64,000 bases of DNA from CAYTEO01 sp964436825 (lineage in GTDB: Bacteria; Krumholzibacteriota; Krumholzibacteriia; LZORAL124-64-63), in the NCBI GenBank assembly GCA_964436825.1, contig CAYTEO010000006.1, positions 12,283 through 76,282 on the forward strand, read 5' to 3'. A model generated the notes under the pieces. The model ran no database searches. It had not been told where the DNA came from and worked only from the letters and a program-made list of their open reading frames with translations. Positions 35,229 through 43,493 of this stretch are shown piece by piece. Position 1 is the first letter of the stretch. Each line of letters opens with the position of its first letter. The translations under genes were made by a program, and so were the position numbers.

Positions 35229-37364
35229 ATGGACAAGAGAATGCGCAAGGTCGTCCTGCTGCTGACGGCGGCCCTCTGCGTCGCCGCGCTGGCCTCGCCG
35301 GCGGCGGCCGGTCGCAAGAAGCCCTGGGAGAAGTTCAAGTACCCGCCGCTGGGGGAGATCCAGGAACCCGCGTACGTCCGGGTGGAGCTGCCCGACGGCA
35401 TGGTCCTCTACCTGGCCGAGGACCACGAGCTGCCGCTGGTGGAGATGTCGGCCACGATCAGGGTGGGCAAGATCTACGAGCCCGCCGACAAGGTCGGCCT
35501 GGCCGCCCTGACCGGCGAGGTGATGCGGACCGGCGGTACCGCCAGGTGGGGCGGTGACGAGATCGACGAGATGGTCGAGTCGATGGGGATGATCATCGAG
35601 ACGAGCATCGGCGACGCCACCGGTCGCGCCTACGTCTCCTCCCTGGCCGAGGACGTCGACCAGGCCCTGGCCGTCCTGGCCGACGTGCTGATGCATCCCC
35701 GCTTCGACCAGGAGAAGCTGGACCTGGCCAAGACCCAGCACAAGACGGCCATCGCCCGGCGCAACGACGAGCCCATGCAGATCGCGCGCCGGGAGTTCCG
35801 CCGCCTGATGTACGGTCCGGACACCCCCCTGGGCCGGATCGAGGAATACGACACGATCAACAGCATCACGCGCGACGACCTGGTCGCCTTCCACGACCGC
35901 TACTTCCATCCCGACCGGATGTACCTGGTCGTCATCGGCGACTTCGACAGCGCGGCGATGCAGCGGAAGATCGAGGACGCCTTCGCCGGCTGGGAGAAGG
36001 CCACCGAGCCGCTGCCGCCCGATCCCGAGGTCCCCGCGCTGCCGCGGACGGTCAACGTCGCGCCCAAGGAGGGCCTGACCCAGTCCACGATCATCATCGG
36101 CGAGAAGGGGATCCGCAACGACAGCCCCTATTATGCCGCCCTGCAGGTGGCCAACAGGATCCTGGGTGGCGGTTTCTCGTCGCGGCTGTTCAACGAGGTG
36201 CGCAGCAAGCGCGGCCTGGCCTACTCCACCGGCAGCCGGCCCGGCACCGGGTGGCGTTTCCCCGGCCTCTTCATGGCCTTCGTCGGCACCAAGAGCGAGA
36301 CGACGGAGCAGGCCATCGACGTCGTCCTGGAGCAGATCCAGCGGATGGTCAGCGAGCCGGTCACCCGGGAGGAGCTGGCCCGGGCCAAGGACGGGATCCT
36401 CAACAGCGACGTCTTCAACTACGACACCAAGCGGGAGATCCTCGATCGCAAGGTCCTGTTCGAGATGTACGGCTATCCGCCGGACTTCCTCAAGCGGTAC
36501 CGCAAGGCCGTCCAGGAGATGACGGCCGAGCAGGTCCTGGAGGCCTGCCGGGCGGTCTGGCACCCGGACCGGATGTCGATCCTGGTGGTCGGCGACCCGG
36601 CCGGCTTCGACGGCGACCTGAGCAAGTTCGGGACGGTCAACACGATCGACATCACGATCCCCGAGCCGCGGTTGACCCTGGACGTCCCGCCGGCCTCCGA
36701 GGAGTCCCTGGCCGCCGGCCAGCGGCTGCTGGACCGGGCGGCGCAGGCCGTCGGCGGCAAGGCCCTGGCCGGCCTGAAGGGCTTCAGCCGCAGCATGAAG
36801 CTCGACCTGACCCTGCAGGGGATGCCGATGACCTTCACGGTCGAGACGATGATCCGCCTGCCGGACCACATGAAACAGATCCAGAAGACGCCGTTCGGCG
36901 AGATGTCCCAGGTCCTGGCCGGCGACAAGGCCTGGGCCAACACCCCGATGGGTCGCAAGGAGATCACCGGCGACGACCTGCAGGGGATGCGCGACTCGAT
37001 GGCCCAGGAGCTGCTGCTGCTGCTGAAGGACCACGGCGGGCTGACCTGCCAGGCCCTCGATCCGGTCGAGATGGACGGCAAGACCTACGACCGGGTCTAC
37101 ATCACCGGTCTGGGGGACGACTACATCCTGCTGTACCTGGACCCGGAGACCGGTCTGCCGGCCTTGGAGCAGACCAAGGGCCAGAATCCGATGAGCGGGG
37201 AACCGGTCGTGCAGAAGACCCGCTACGAGGATTGGCGGGCCTTCGACGGCCTGAAGGTCCCGGCCAGCATCACGATCCTGCACGACGACGAGCAGTTCGC
37301 CACGGCGACCCTCGAGTCGTTCAGCCTCAATCCGAGGCTGGCGGACGACACGTTCGCCGAGTGA
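35229..37364 (+). CDS. M16-family peptidase homologue, non-catalytic, with extra C-terminal domain
   Basis: The 711-residue protein has a signal peptide (1-27) and two M16 half-domains (about 50-460). At the position of HxxEH it reads GLAALTGEVMRTGGT (90-104), with no His, so zinc chemistry is lost. The second half keeps the family R/Y motif in FNEVRSKRGLAYSTGS. Residues about 485-711 form a further beta-rich domain recalling LolA-type lipoprotein-binding folds (MTFTVETMIRLPDHMKQIQ and later VSx-type strands); this match is by eye only. ATG 35229 follows AAAGGAACC. A perfect terminator follows. Confidence 0.88.
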   Translation: MDKRMRKVVLLLTAALCVAALASPAAAGRKKPWEKFKYPPLGEIQEPAYVRVELPDGMVLYLAEDHELPLVEMSATIRVGKIYEPADKVGLAALTGEVMRTGGTARWGGDEIDEMVESMGMIIETSIGDATGRAYVSSLAEDVDQALAVLADVLMHPRFDQEKLDLAKTQHKTAIARRNDEPMQIARREFRRLMYGPDTPLGRIEEYDTINSITRDDLVAFHDRYFHPDRMYLVVIGDFDSAAMQRKIEDAFAGWEKATEPLPPDPEVPALPRTVNVAPKEGLTQSTIIIGEKGIRNDSPYYAALQVANRILGGGFSSRLFNEVRSKRGLAYSTGSRPGTGWRFPGLFMAFVGTKSETTEQAIDVVLEQIQRMVSEPVTREELARAKDGILNSDVFNYDTKREILDRKVLFEMYGYPPDFLKRYRKAVQEMTAEQVLEACRAVWHPDRMSILVVGDPAGFDGDLSKFGTVNTIDITIPEPRLTLDVPPASEESLAAGQRLLDRAAQAVGGKALAGLKGFSRSMKLDLTLQGMPMTFTVETMIRLPDHMKQIQKTPFGEMSQVLAGDKAWANTPMGRKEITGDDLQGMRDSMAQELLLLLKDHGGLTCQALDPVEMDGKTYDRVYITGLGDDYILLYLDPETGLPALEQTKGQNPMSGEPVVQKTRYEDWRAFDGLKVPASITILHDDEQFATATLESFSLNPRLADDTFAE

Positions 37365-37387
37365 CCGTTCCGCCGCCAGGCGACGGG

Positions 37388-37415
37388 AGGGACCCCACCG
37401 GTCGGTGGGGTCCCT
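37388..37415 (+). terminator. hairpin terminator after the M16 pair
   Basis: AGGGACCCCACC (37388-37399), loop GGTC and GGTGGGGTCCCT (37404-37415) form a perfect 12-pair stem 24 bases after the stop codon. Confidence 0.7.
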
Positions 37416-37769
37416 CTGCATCGCCATCGTTCCACGGGGTTCCGCCGGAGGAGGTAGAGGCCGCCGCCGGGGTCGCCGGTGTCATCAGGTAGCGCTGATC
37501 CCTGCTCGACGCCGAAACCGTCACCGCAGGCGGCAGCCTCACCCCTGGATGATAGCACGAAACATGACATGAAATCAACACTGAATCGCATAGATAGTCA
37601 TCTGTGCGTATTATCTGTATATTTGGTTGTGCCCCTGAAAATGTGTCTCCTCCGTTCGCGATCCACGGGGTAGGTTCAGGCGGGCCGGGACTGCAACCAG
37701 GAACCCGAGTGTTGCGTAGGCATTGAAGAGGCGTGACGGTGTCCCGTCCCTGCCGGGAGGTGATCGAGG
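37416..37769. other. intergenic region with an AT-rich island
   Basis: This region of about 350 bases has no convincing gene. Bases 37551-37650 contain 40 G or C in 100, and 37561-37630 only 24 in 70, in a window that is otherwise near 70% G+C. Hexamers such as TATTAT (37609-37614) could serve as promoter elements, but no matched -35 is present. Possible explanations are an upstream regulatory region for the 87-residue membrane protein or a remnant of acquired DNA. Confidence 0.6.
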
Positions 37770-38033
37770 ATGGTGGAGATGATCGTCGGTCTGTTGACCC
37801 TGATGGTACTGCTGTCGGTGGGCCTGCTGCTGCTGAAGGTCGTGTTCGCCCTGGCGGTGCTGCCCTTCAAGCTCCTCTTCTTCCTGACCAAGGGGCTGCT
37901 GCTGCTGGTCGTGGGGATCCCCCTGCTGATCCTGGGCGGGATCGTCCTGACCGCGTCGTTGCCGCTGGTCCTGCTGCTGGTGGCCCTACCGCTCTGCCTG
38001 CTGGGCGCGTTCGTCCTGGCCCTGGTCCATTGA
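37770..38033 (+). CDS. small hydrophobic membrane protein, unknown function
   Basis: The 87-residue protein is almost entirely hydrophobic, with three to four short membrane segments (residues 3-25, 26-45, 44-62, 63-85) and Lys at 23, 34 and 41 between them. It is not recognised. GGGAGGTGATCGAGG just upstream of the ATG supports translation. Its 3' end overlaps the convergent GT-C gene by 48 bases. Confidence 0.55.
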   Translation: MVEMIVGLLTLMVLLSVGLLLLKVVFALAVLPFKLLFFLTKGLLLLVVGIPLLILGGIVLTASLPLVLLLVALPLCLLGAFVLALVH

Positions 38034-39497
38034 ACCGGTCGCCAGCCTGATCCAGGGAGCCTCCGCCAGGCCCGGCGCCGCCCGCCGCAGCCAGGCCGGC
38101 GGCCCGTCGGGCCCCGGCCACCAGACACCATCCCGGTCCGAGAACCACAGGACGGCCGCCGTGTCGCTCAGCAGCGGACCCGGCGGCGCAGCGGCCGCCC
38201 TGCGCACGGCCGCGGGAACCAGGGGCGCCAGCCGCGCCGCCTCGCCCCTGGCCCGCGCCCAGCCCGGCAACCGTGTCGGGACGCCGCCGGTCAGTACCAG
38301 CCCCAGCCCGATGACGGTCGCCGGGACGATCCACCGCCGCCCTGTCACCCAGGAGTCGACGGCAACGGTGACACCGCCCCAGAACTCCAGAAGGAGGACC
38401 GGCAGCAGGGCGGCCAGGTAGCGCAGGGTGTGGGAGAAGGGACTGTAGAGGCCGATCAGCAGCAGGACCGATCCCAGCGACAGCAGCGCGCGACGCCGAC
38501 CCGGCGCGCCGGGCCACAGCGCCACCAGCAGCAGCCAGAGCCAGGCCGCCGCCCGCAGCCACCGGGCCAGACGCCCCAGGTAGTACCGCGCACCGGCCGC
38601 CGTCTTGGCCAGGACGATCCGCGGTCGGTGCCGCAGCGTCGCGGCCAGGGACTCGCCGCGGGGGGCGCAGTAGATGGAGTAGCCCGGGGCGGCGGGGGTC
38701 TCCTTCAGGTGCTCCGTCCAGGCCTGGAGCACGAACCAGGGCCGGCCTGTCACCCGGAGGTTGCGTGCGCTCCACGGCAGCAGGACGAGCAGGCAGAGCG
38801 CCACCGCCCACCACCGTCGCCGCGCGTCGCGCCAGGCGCCGCCCACGCCCAGCCAGAGCGGCGGCAGCCAGGCCAGCTCCGAGCGCAGCAGGCTGATCCC
38901 GCCCCAGAGCAGCCCGTCGACGATCCCCCGTCTCCGGGGACCGTCCCCGGTCGTGACGATCCGGCGGGGGCGCGGCGCCGGGAAGGCACGACTCCACAGC
39001 AGCAGGAGCAACCACGCGACGACGACCTCCACCTGGCACCAGGCCACTCCCATGGCCAGCAGGGGGGAGAGGACCAGGCCGAGCGACCACGGGACGGCGG
39101 CCAGGCCCTGGCCGCGCCGCCGCAGGATCGCCGTCCCGGTCGCTGCCAGCAGCCCCAGCCAGAGCAGCCACCAGCGGCGGGCCCAGCCGACGGCCGCGGC
39201 GGGATCGTCGCCGGCCAGCGCGACCGCCGGTGCCACCGTCAGGGGAACGCCCGGGGGGCGCTCGATCAGCGGCTGGGGGACGGTGGCCGCGAAGGGAAAG
39301 GAGAGGGAGACGGGGTAGACGACCCCGTTGCGGAAGCCGTCGCCGCGGAGCAGGTGCCTGGCGACCGAAAGGGAGGTGTAGAGGTCGGCGTCGGGGCCCA
39401 GGGGCGGCGTGTCGTGTCGCACCGACCAGAGCGCCGGGACCAGCAGCAGGGCCAGGACGACGGGCAGCAGCAGCGTCGTCCCCGGGCCCCTGCTCAT
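37986..39497 (-). CDS. GT-C fold (ArnT/PMT-like) membrane glycosyltransferase
   Basis: The 503-residue protein has an N-terminal membrane helix and then GPDADLYTSLSVARHLLRG, the acidic first-loop motif of ArnT/PMT-like GT-C enzymes (D....Y...A..LL.G.G). About ten further hydrophobic segments and a soluble C-terminal part follow. Such enzymes transfer sugars from a polyprenyl-phosphate donor on the periplasmic side. The ATG lies in an ATGA overlap with pyrE. The acceptor is unknown; lipid A or an exported protein is possible. Confidence 0.8.
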   Translation of the reverse strand: MSRGPGTTLLLPVVLALLLVPALWSVRHDTPPLGPDADLYTSLSVARHLLRGDGFRNGVVYPVSLSFPFAATVPQPLIERPPGVPLTVAPAVALAGDDPAAAVGWARRWWLLWLGLLAATGTAILRRRGQGLAAVPWSLGLVLSPLLAMGVAWCQVEVVVAWLLLLLWSRAFPAPRPRRIVTTGDGPRRRGIVDGLLWGGISLLRSELAWLPPLWLGVGGAWRDARRRWWAVALCLLVLLPWSARNLRVTGRPWFVLQAWTEHLKETPAAPGYSIYCAPRGESLAATLRHRPRIVLAKTAAGARYYLGRLARWLRAAAWLWLLLVALWPGAPGRRRALLSLGSVLLLIGLYSPFSHTLRYLAALLPVLLLEFWGGVTVAVDSWVTGRRWIVPATVIGLGLVLTGGVPTRLPGWARARGEAARLAPLVPAAVRRAAAAPPGPLLSDTAAVLWFSDRDGVWWPGPDGPPAWLRRAAPGLAEAPWIRLATGSMDQGQDERAQQAER

Positions 39498-40075
39498 GGC
39501 GAGACGATCTCCCTGCTGCCGGGCTTGACCAGGGGCAGTCCCTGGCGGCAGAGGGGACAGTCGGCGGGTTCCCAGCTGACGGCGTCGACACGCAGCAGGC
39601 CGGTCAGGGGGGCGGGCAGGGTCACGTCCGGTGCCGTGCGGTCGACCAGGCAGGCCACGCCCACGACCTCGGCCCCGCCGGCGGCGACGATGCCGGCGAC
39701 CTCGGCGGTGCTCGTGCCGCGGGTGACGACGTCCTCGACGATCAGGACCCTCTCGCCCGGCTCCAGGGAGAAGCCGCGACGCAGGGCCATCTCCCCGCCG
39801 ACGCGTTCGGTGAACAGGAAGCGCCTCCCGACGGCCCGGGCGACCTCGTGTCCGATCAGGATGGCCCCCAGGGCGGGGGAGACGACGGCGTCGATCTCCT
39901 GGACCGCGATCCGCTCCGCCAGCAGACGCCCCAGTTCGCGCGCCAGCTCCGGGAACTGGAGGACGCGGGCGCACTGGAAGTAGGTGTCGCTGTGGCGACC
40001 GCTGCTGAGCAGGAAGTGGCCCTCCTGCAGCGCTTCCAGCTCGCGGAACAGGGCGAGCAACTCATCTCGGCTCAT
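39494..40075 (-). CDS. pyrE: orotate phosphoribosyltransferase
   Basis: The 193-residue protein has PyrE features: EGHFLLSSGRHSDTYFQCA at the N-terminus, AVVSPALGAILIGHEVA, and the PRPP-binding motif RVLIVEDVVTRGTST. It makes orotidine 5'-phosphate from orotate. The C-terminal CPLCRQG adds a CxxC seen in the long PyrE subgroup. The ATG overlaps the stop of pyrF and the stop overlaps the start of the GT-C gene, so all three are translated in series. Confidence 0.95.
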   Translation of the reverse strand: MSRDELLALFRELEALQEGHFLLSSGRHSDTYFQCARVLQFPELARELGRLLAERIAVQEIDAVVSPALGAILIGHEVARAVGRRFLFTERVGGEMALRRGFSLEPGERVLIVEDVVTRGTSTAEVAGIVAAGGAEVVGVACLVDRTAPDVTLPAPLTGLLRVDAVSWEPADCPLCRQGLPLVKPGSREIVSP

Positions 40076-40812
40076 GCCGGCAGCTCCTTGCTGAGCGCCG
40101 CGATGGCGGCGCCGGGGTCGGGTGCCCGGGTGATCGGCCGGCCGACGACCAGGAAGTCGGCGCCGGCGGCCATGGCGGCGGCCGGTGTGGCGATCCGCCG
40201 CTGGTCCTCGGCGGCGGCGCCGCGGGGACGGACACCGGGGGTGACGGACAGGAAGTCGCCGCCCAGCTCCCTGCGCAGGGAGGCGATCTCGGCGGGGGAA
40301 CAGACGATCCCGTCGCAGCCGGCGGCCAGGGCGTCGGCGGCCAGGGCGGCGACGGCGGCCGCCGTGTCCCGGTGGCCGGGGCAGATCCGCCCCCAGGCCG
40401 CGTCGTCCAGGCTCGTCAGGACGGTCACCGCCAGCAGGGCGGGAGGCCGTGGCACGGCGCCGGCGGCCTCGACGGCGGCGGCGAGCATCGCCTCTCCGCC
40501 GGCGGCGTGGAGGGTCAGCATGACCACTCCCGGCAGGCGGGCGGCCGCCCGGACGGCGCCGGCGACGGTGTTGGGGATGTCGTGCAGCTTCAGGTCCAGG
40601 AAGACGGACTTGCCGGCGGCGGCCAGCCGCTCGACGACCGCCGGGCCGGCGGCGGTGAACAGCTCCAGGCCGACCTTGACCACGGCGCCAGCGTCGCCGA
40701 GACGCTCCGCCAGTTCCACGGCCTGCCTCGCGTCGGGGACGTCGAGAGCCGTGATGAGACGCTGCCGGATGGGCAGCGACCTGAGTGCCTGGATCGTGGC
40801 CGTGCGGACCAT
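40072..40812 (-). CDS. pyrF: orotidine 5'-phosphate decarboxylase
   Basis: The 246-residue protein has the active-site array FLDLKLHDIPNTV (DxKxxD), TLHAAGGEAML, VCSPAEI and SVTPGVRPRGAAAEDQRR, plus the phosphate-gripping VVGRPITRA. It makes UMP from OMP in the cytoplasm. The start at ATG 40812 is one of two close options; a GTG at 40818 is in frame. It leads a pyrF-pyrE-glycosyltransferase operon. Confidence 0.94.
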   Translation of the reverse strand: MVRTATIQALRSLPIRQRLITALDVPDARQAVELAERLGDAGAVVKVGLELFTAAGPAVVERLAAAGKSVFLDLKLHDIPNTVAGAVRAAARLPGVVMLTLHAAGGEAMLAAAVEAAGAVPRPPALLAVTVLTSLDDAAWGRICPGHRDTAAAVAALAADALAAGCDGIVCSPAEIASLRRELGGDFLSVTPGVRPRGAAAEDQRRIATPAAAMAAGADFLVVGRPITRAPDPGAAIAALSKELPA

Positions 40813-40852
40813 CGTCACCTGCCTCTCCGCCTGCGTGGGGGGGCGATTTGCC

Positions 40853-40881
40853 TTGTCCGGGCCGTCGCCTTAGTCTATACC
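40853..40881 (+). promoter_or_regulatory. sigma70-like promoter for serS
   Basis: TTGTCC (40853-40858) and TATACC (40876-40881) are 17 bases apart. The leader is about 60 bases with GGGAAAGGAA before the GTG start. This probably also drives the downstream two-component and t6A genes. Confidence 0.6.
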
Positions 40882-40947
40882 CTCTTACCAGTCCGGTGAG
40901 CTGCTGACAACGACGATTCGTCGGGACATCCGGGAAAGGAACCACCC

Positions 40948-42207
40948 GTGCTGGACCGCAAGTTCTTGCGCGAGAACCGAAATCTCGTCGAACAGGCCGT
41001 GGCGCGCAAGCGAGAGTCGGTGGACATCGCCGCCTACTACGAGAAGGACGCCCGGCGCCGGGCCCTGCTGCAGGAGGTGGAGTCCCTCCAGGCCGAGGCC
41101 AACCGCGCCAACAAGGAGATCGCCGCCCTGCGCAGGGCGGGCGAGGACGTCTCCGGGGCCATCGCCCGGATGAAGGAGACGTCGGCCCGCATCAAGGAGC
41201 TGCGCGCCGAGGCCGCCGCCATCGACGCCGAGGTCCAGGAGCTCTACCTGCGGATTCCCAACATCCCCCACGCCAGCGTCCCCGACGGCGGCGAGGAGGA
41301 CGCCGTCGAGGTCCGCCGCTGGGGGGAGCCGCGCCCGGCCGCCGCGGAGGTCCTGCCCCACTGGGAGATCGGCGTGCGCCTGGGCGTGATGGACCTGGAG
41401 GCGGCCAGCCGGATGAGCGGCTCCGGCTTCACCCTCCTGCTGGGCCAGGGGGCCAGGCTGGAGCGGGCCCTGATCAACTTCATGATCGACATCCACCTGG
41501 AGCAGGGCTACGTGGAGGTCAACGTTCCCTACCTGGTGGGCGACGCGGCCATGACCGGTACGGGCCAGCTGCCCAAGATGGCCGACGACATGTACCGCTG
41601 CGAGCGGGACGAGCTGTGGCTGGTCCCCACGGCCGAGGTGCCGGTGACGAACATCCACCGCGAGACGACCATCCCGGGCGAGCGGCTGCCGGTCAAGTAC
41701 GTGGCCTTCTCTCCCTGCTTCCGGCGCGAGGCGGGCGCCGCGGGCAAGGACACCCGCGGCCTGCTCCGCGTCCACCAGTTCCACAAGGTGGAGATGGTCC
41801 AGCTGGTCCATCCCGACACCTCCTACGACGTCCTGGAGCAGCTGACCGACGATGCCGAGGAGGTCCTGCGGCGCCTGGAACTGCCGTACCGCGTGGTCAT
41901 GCTGGCGGCGGGCGACCTGAGCTTCGCCGCGGCCAAGTGCTACGACCTGGAGGTCTGGGCGCCGGGGGTGGGCAAGTGGCTGGAGGTCTCCAGCTGCAGC
42001 AACTTCGAGTCGTTCCAGGCCCGCCGTGCCGGGATCCGCTTCAAGGGACCCGACGGTTCCGGCTACGTGCACACCCTCAACGGCTCGGGTCTGGCCCTGC
42101 CGCGGCTGCTGGTGGCCATCATGGAGCACTACCAGACCGCCGACGGCCGGATCACCGTTCCCGATGCCTTGCGCCCGTATCTCGGCGGGCTCGAGGTCAT
42201 CGGCTAG
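40948..42207 (+). CDS. serS: seryl-tRNA synthetase
   Basis: The 419-residue protein starts MLDRKFLRENRNLVEQAV and has the long N-terminal coiled-coil arm (about 30-100) that binds the tRNA-Ser variable arm. The class II core has motif 2 SPCFRREAGAAGKDTRGLLRVHQF and motif 3 NGSGLALPRLLVAIMEHYQ. If this organism makes selenoproteins (see 54496), SerS also charges tRNA-Sec. The GTG start follows AAAGGAA. It is 8 bases from the histidine kinase gene. Confidence 0.96.
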   Translation: MLDRKFLRENRNLVEQAVARKRESVDIAAYYEKDARRRALLQEVESLQAEANRANKEIAALRRAGEDVSGAIARMKETSARIKELRAEAAAIDAEVQELYLRIPNIPHASVPDGGEEDAVEVRRWGEPRPAAAEVLPHWEIGVRLGVMDLEAASRMSGSGFTLLLGQGARLERALINFMIDIHLEQGYVEVNVPYLVGDAAMTGTGQLPKMADDMYRCERDELWLVPTAEVPVTNIHRETTIPGERLPVKYVAFSPCFRREAGAAGKDTRGLLRVHQFHKVEMVQLVHPDTSYDVLEQLTDDAEEVLRRLELPYRVVMLAAGDLSFAAAKCYDLEVWAPGVGKWLEVSSCSNFESFQARRAGIRFKGPDGSGYVHTLNGSGLALPRLLVAIMEHYQTADGRITVPDALRPYLGGLEVIG

Positions 42208-42215
42208 GGGGCGCG

Positions 42216-43493
42216 ATGGGAGGGCGCTGGGGCCTGCTGCCCGGCGGCAAGCGCCGCTGGTTCACCCTGTACGTCCTGGCCGGCAGCCTGGTCATCTTCC
42301 TGCTCGTCTCGGCCGCCGCCTTCCGCATCGCGAACCGTGTGGAACGCCAGGCCCGGGTCTCCACCTGGCTGCTCTCCCACTTCGCCAGCCTTCACCTCGC
42401 CTCCGGTGACGTGGGCGAGGGACTGAGGCAGGTCCTGGAGACCTCCCGGCGCCTGGACGTCCCGTTCATCGTCACCGACAACCAGGGACGTCCCCTGCTG
42501 TGGAACGGGCCGGTCATCGGGATCCCCATGCCCGACGACCCGGAGGTCCTGCGGCGGGTCGATCCGCGGGGGAGGGACAATCCCCCCGAGATCGAGCGCA
42601 TCCTGGAACTGGTGCGCCGCTACGACGCCCAGCACGAACCGTTCGCCATCACCGACCCGACGACCGGGCGCCGCCTGATGACCCTCCACTACGGCCCCTC
42701 GTCCCTGGGCCGGGAGATCCGGTGGCTGCCCTACGGCGAGCTGCTGCTGCTGGCGGTCTTCTTCCTGCTGATCGTCTGGGCCCTGCGGGTCAAGTGGGAG
42801 GGGGACGAGCAGCGCCTCTTCGCGGGGATGGCCAAGGAGACGGCGCACCAGCTGGGGACGCCGATCACCTCGATCATGGGCTGGCTGGCCCTGCTGAAGG
42901 ACCGGGCCGGCCCCGACGACCAGGTCCTGCCGGAGCTGGAGCAGGACGTGGCGCGGCTGGCCAAGGTCTCGGCGCGGTTCAGCCAGATCGGCTCGCGTCC
43001 CCAGCTGGAAGACACCGACCTGGCCGGTGTCGTGGAGGCGACCGTGGCCTACTTCCGGCGCCGGCTGCCCCACCTGGAGGCGACGGTGGCCCTGCGGGTG
43101 GAGGGGCGGCCCACCCATCGCTGCCGGTTCAACAGGGACCTGCTCGAGTGGGTCCTGGAGAACCTCATCAAGAACGGGATCGACGCCCTGAAGGGCAGGG
43201 CCGGCGCCATCACCGTCGCGCTGGGGGACGGACCCGACGGCAGCGTCCGCATCCGGGTCAGCGACACCGGCGGCGGCATCGCTCCCGAGCACCGGAACCG
43301 GATCTTCGAGCCCGGGTATACGACCAAGTCCCGCGGCTGGGGGATGGGCCTGGCGCTGGTGCGCCGGATCGTCGTCCAGTACCACGGGGGGCGCATCGCA
43401 GTGGAACGGACAGGCCCCGACGGGACGACCTTCCTGATCACCCTCCCCGGAGAGGAGACGCCCAGTGGCCTTCAGGATCCTGTGGGTCGATGA
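42216..43493 (+). CDS. sensor histidine kinase, likely partner of the PorX-like regulator
   Basis: The 425-residue protein has a membrane helix at 16-36, a periplasmic sensor region of about 130 residues, a second helix at 173-192, and a kinase core. The phospho-acceptor His211 is in AKETAHQLGTPITS. The ATP site has NLIKNGIDAL, SDTGGGIAPEHR and GWGMGLALV. The layout resembles PorY-type kinases of FCB bacteria. It ends 29 bases inside the PorX-like gene, strong evidence that the two form a cognate pair. No HAMP domain is evident. Confidence 0.9.
   Translation: MGGRWGLLPGGKRRWFTLYVLAGSLVIFLLVSAAAFRIANRVERQARVSTWLLSHFASLHLASGDVGEGLRQVLETSRRLDVPFIVTDNQGRPLLWNGPVIGIPMPDDPEVLRRVDPRGRDNPPEIERILELVRRYDAQHEPFAITDPTTGRRLMTLHYGPSSLGREIRWLPYGELLLLAVFFLLIVWALRVKWEGDEQRLFAGMAKETAHQLGTPITSIMGWLALLKDRAGPDDQVLPELEQDVARLAKVSARFSQIGSRPQLEDTDLAGVVEATVAYFRRRLPHLEATVALRVEGRPTHRCRFNRDLLEWVLENLIKNGIDALKGRAGAITVALGDGPDGSVRIRVSDTGGGIAPEHRNRIFEPGYTTKSRGWGMGLALVRRIVVQYHGGRIAVERTGPDGTTFLITLPGEETPSGLQDPVGR

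Noticed and set aside
33477..37427. A 1316-codon minus-strand frame opposite the M16 genes
   Set aside because: No family resemblance; the plus-strand peptidases have signal peptides and motifs.
37479..37673. A 64-codon plus-strand frame across the AT-rich island
   Set aside because: No convincing ribosome site and no protein-like features; it overlaps the composition break and is likely a chance frame.
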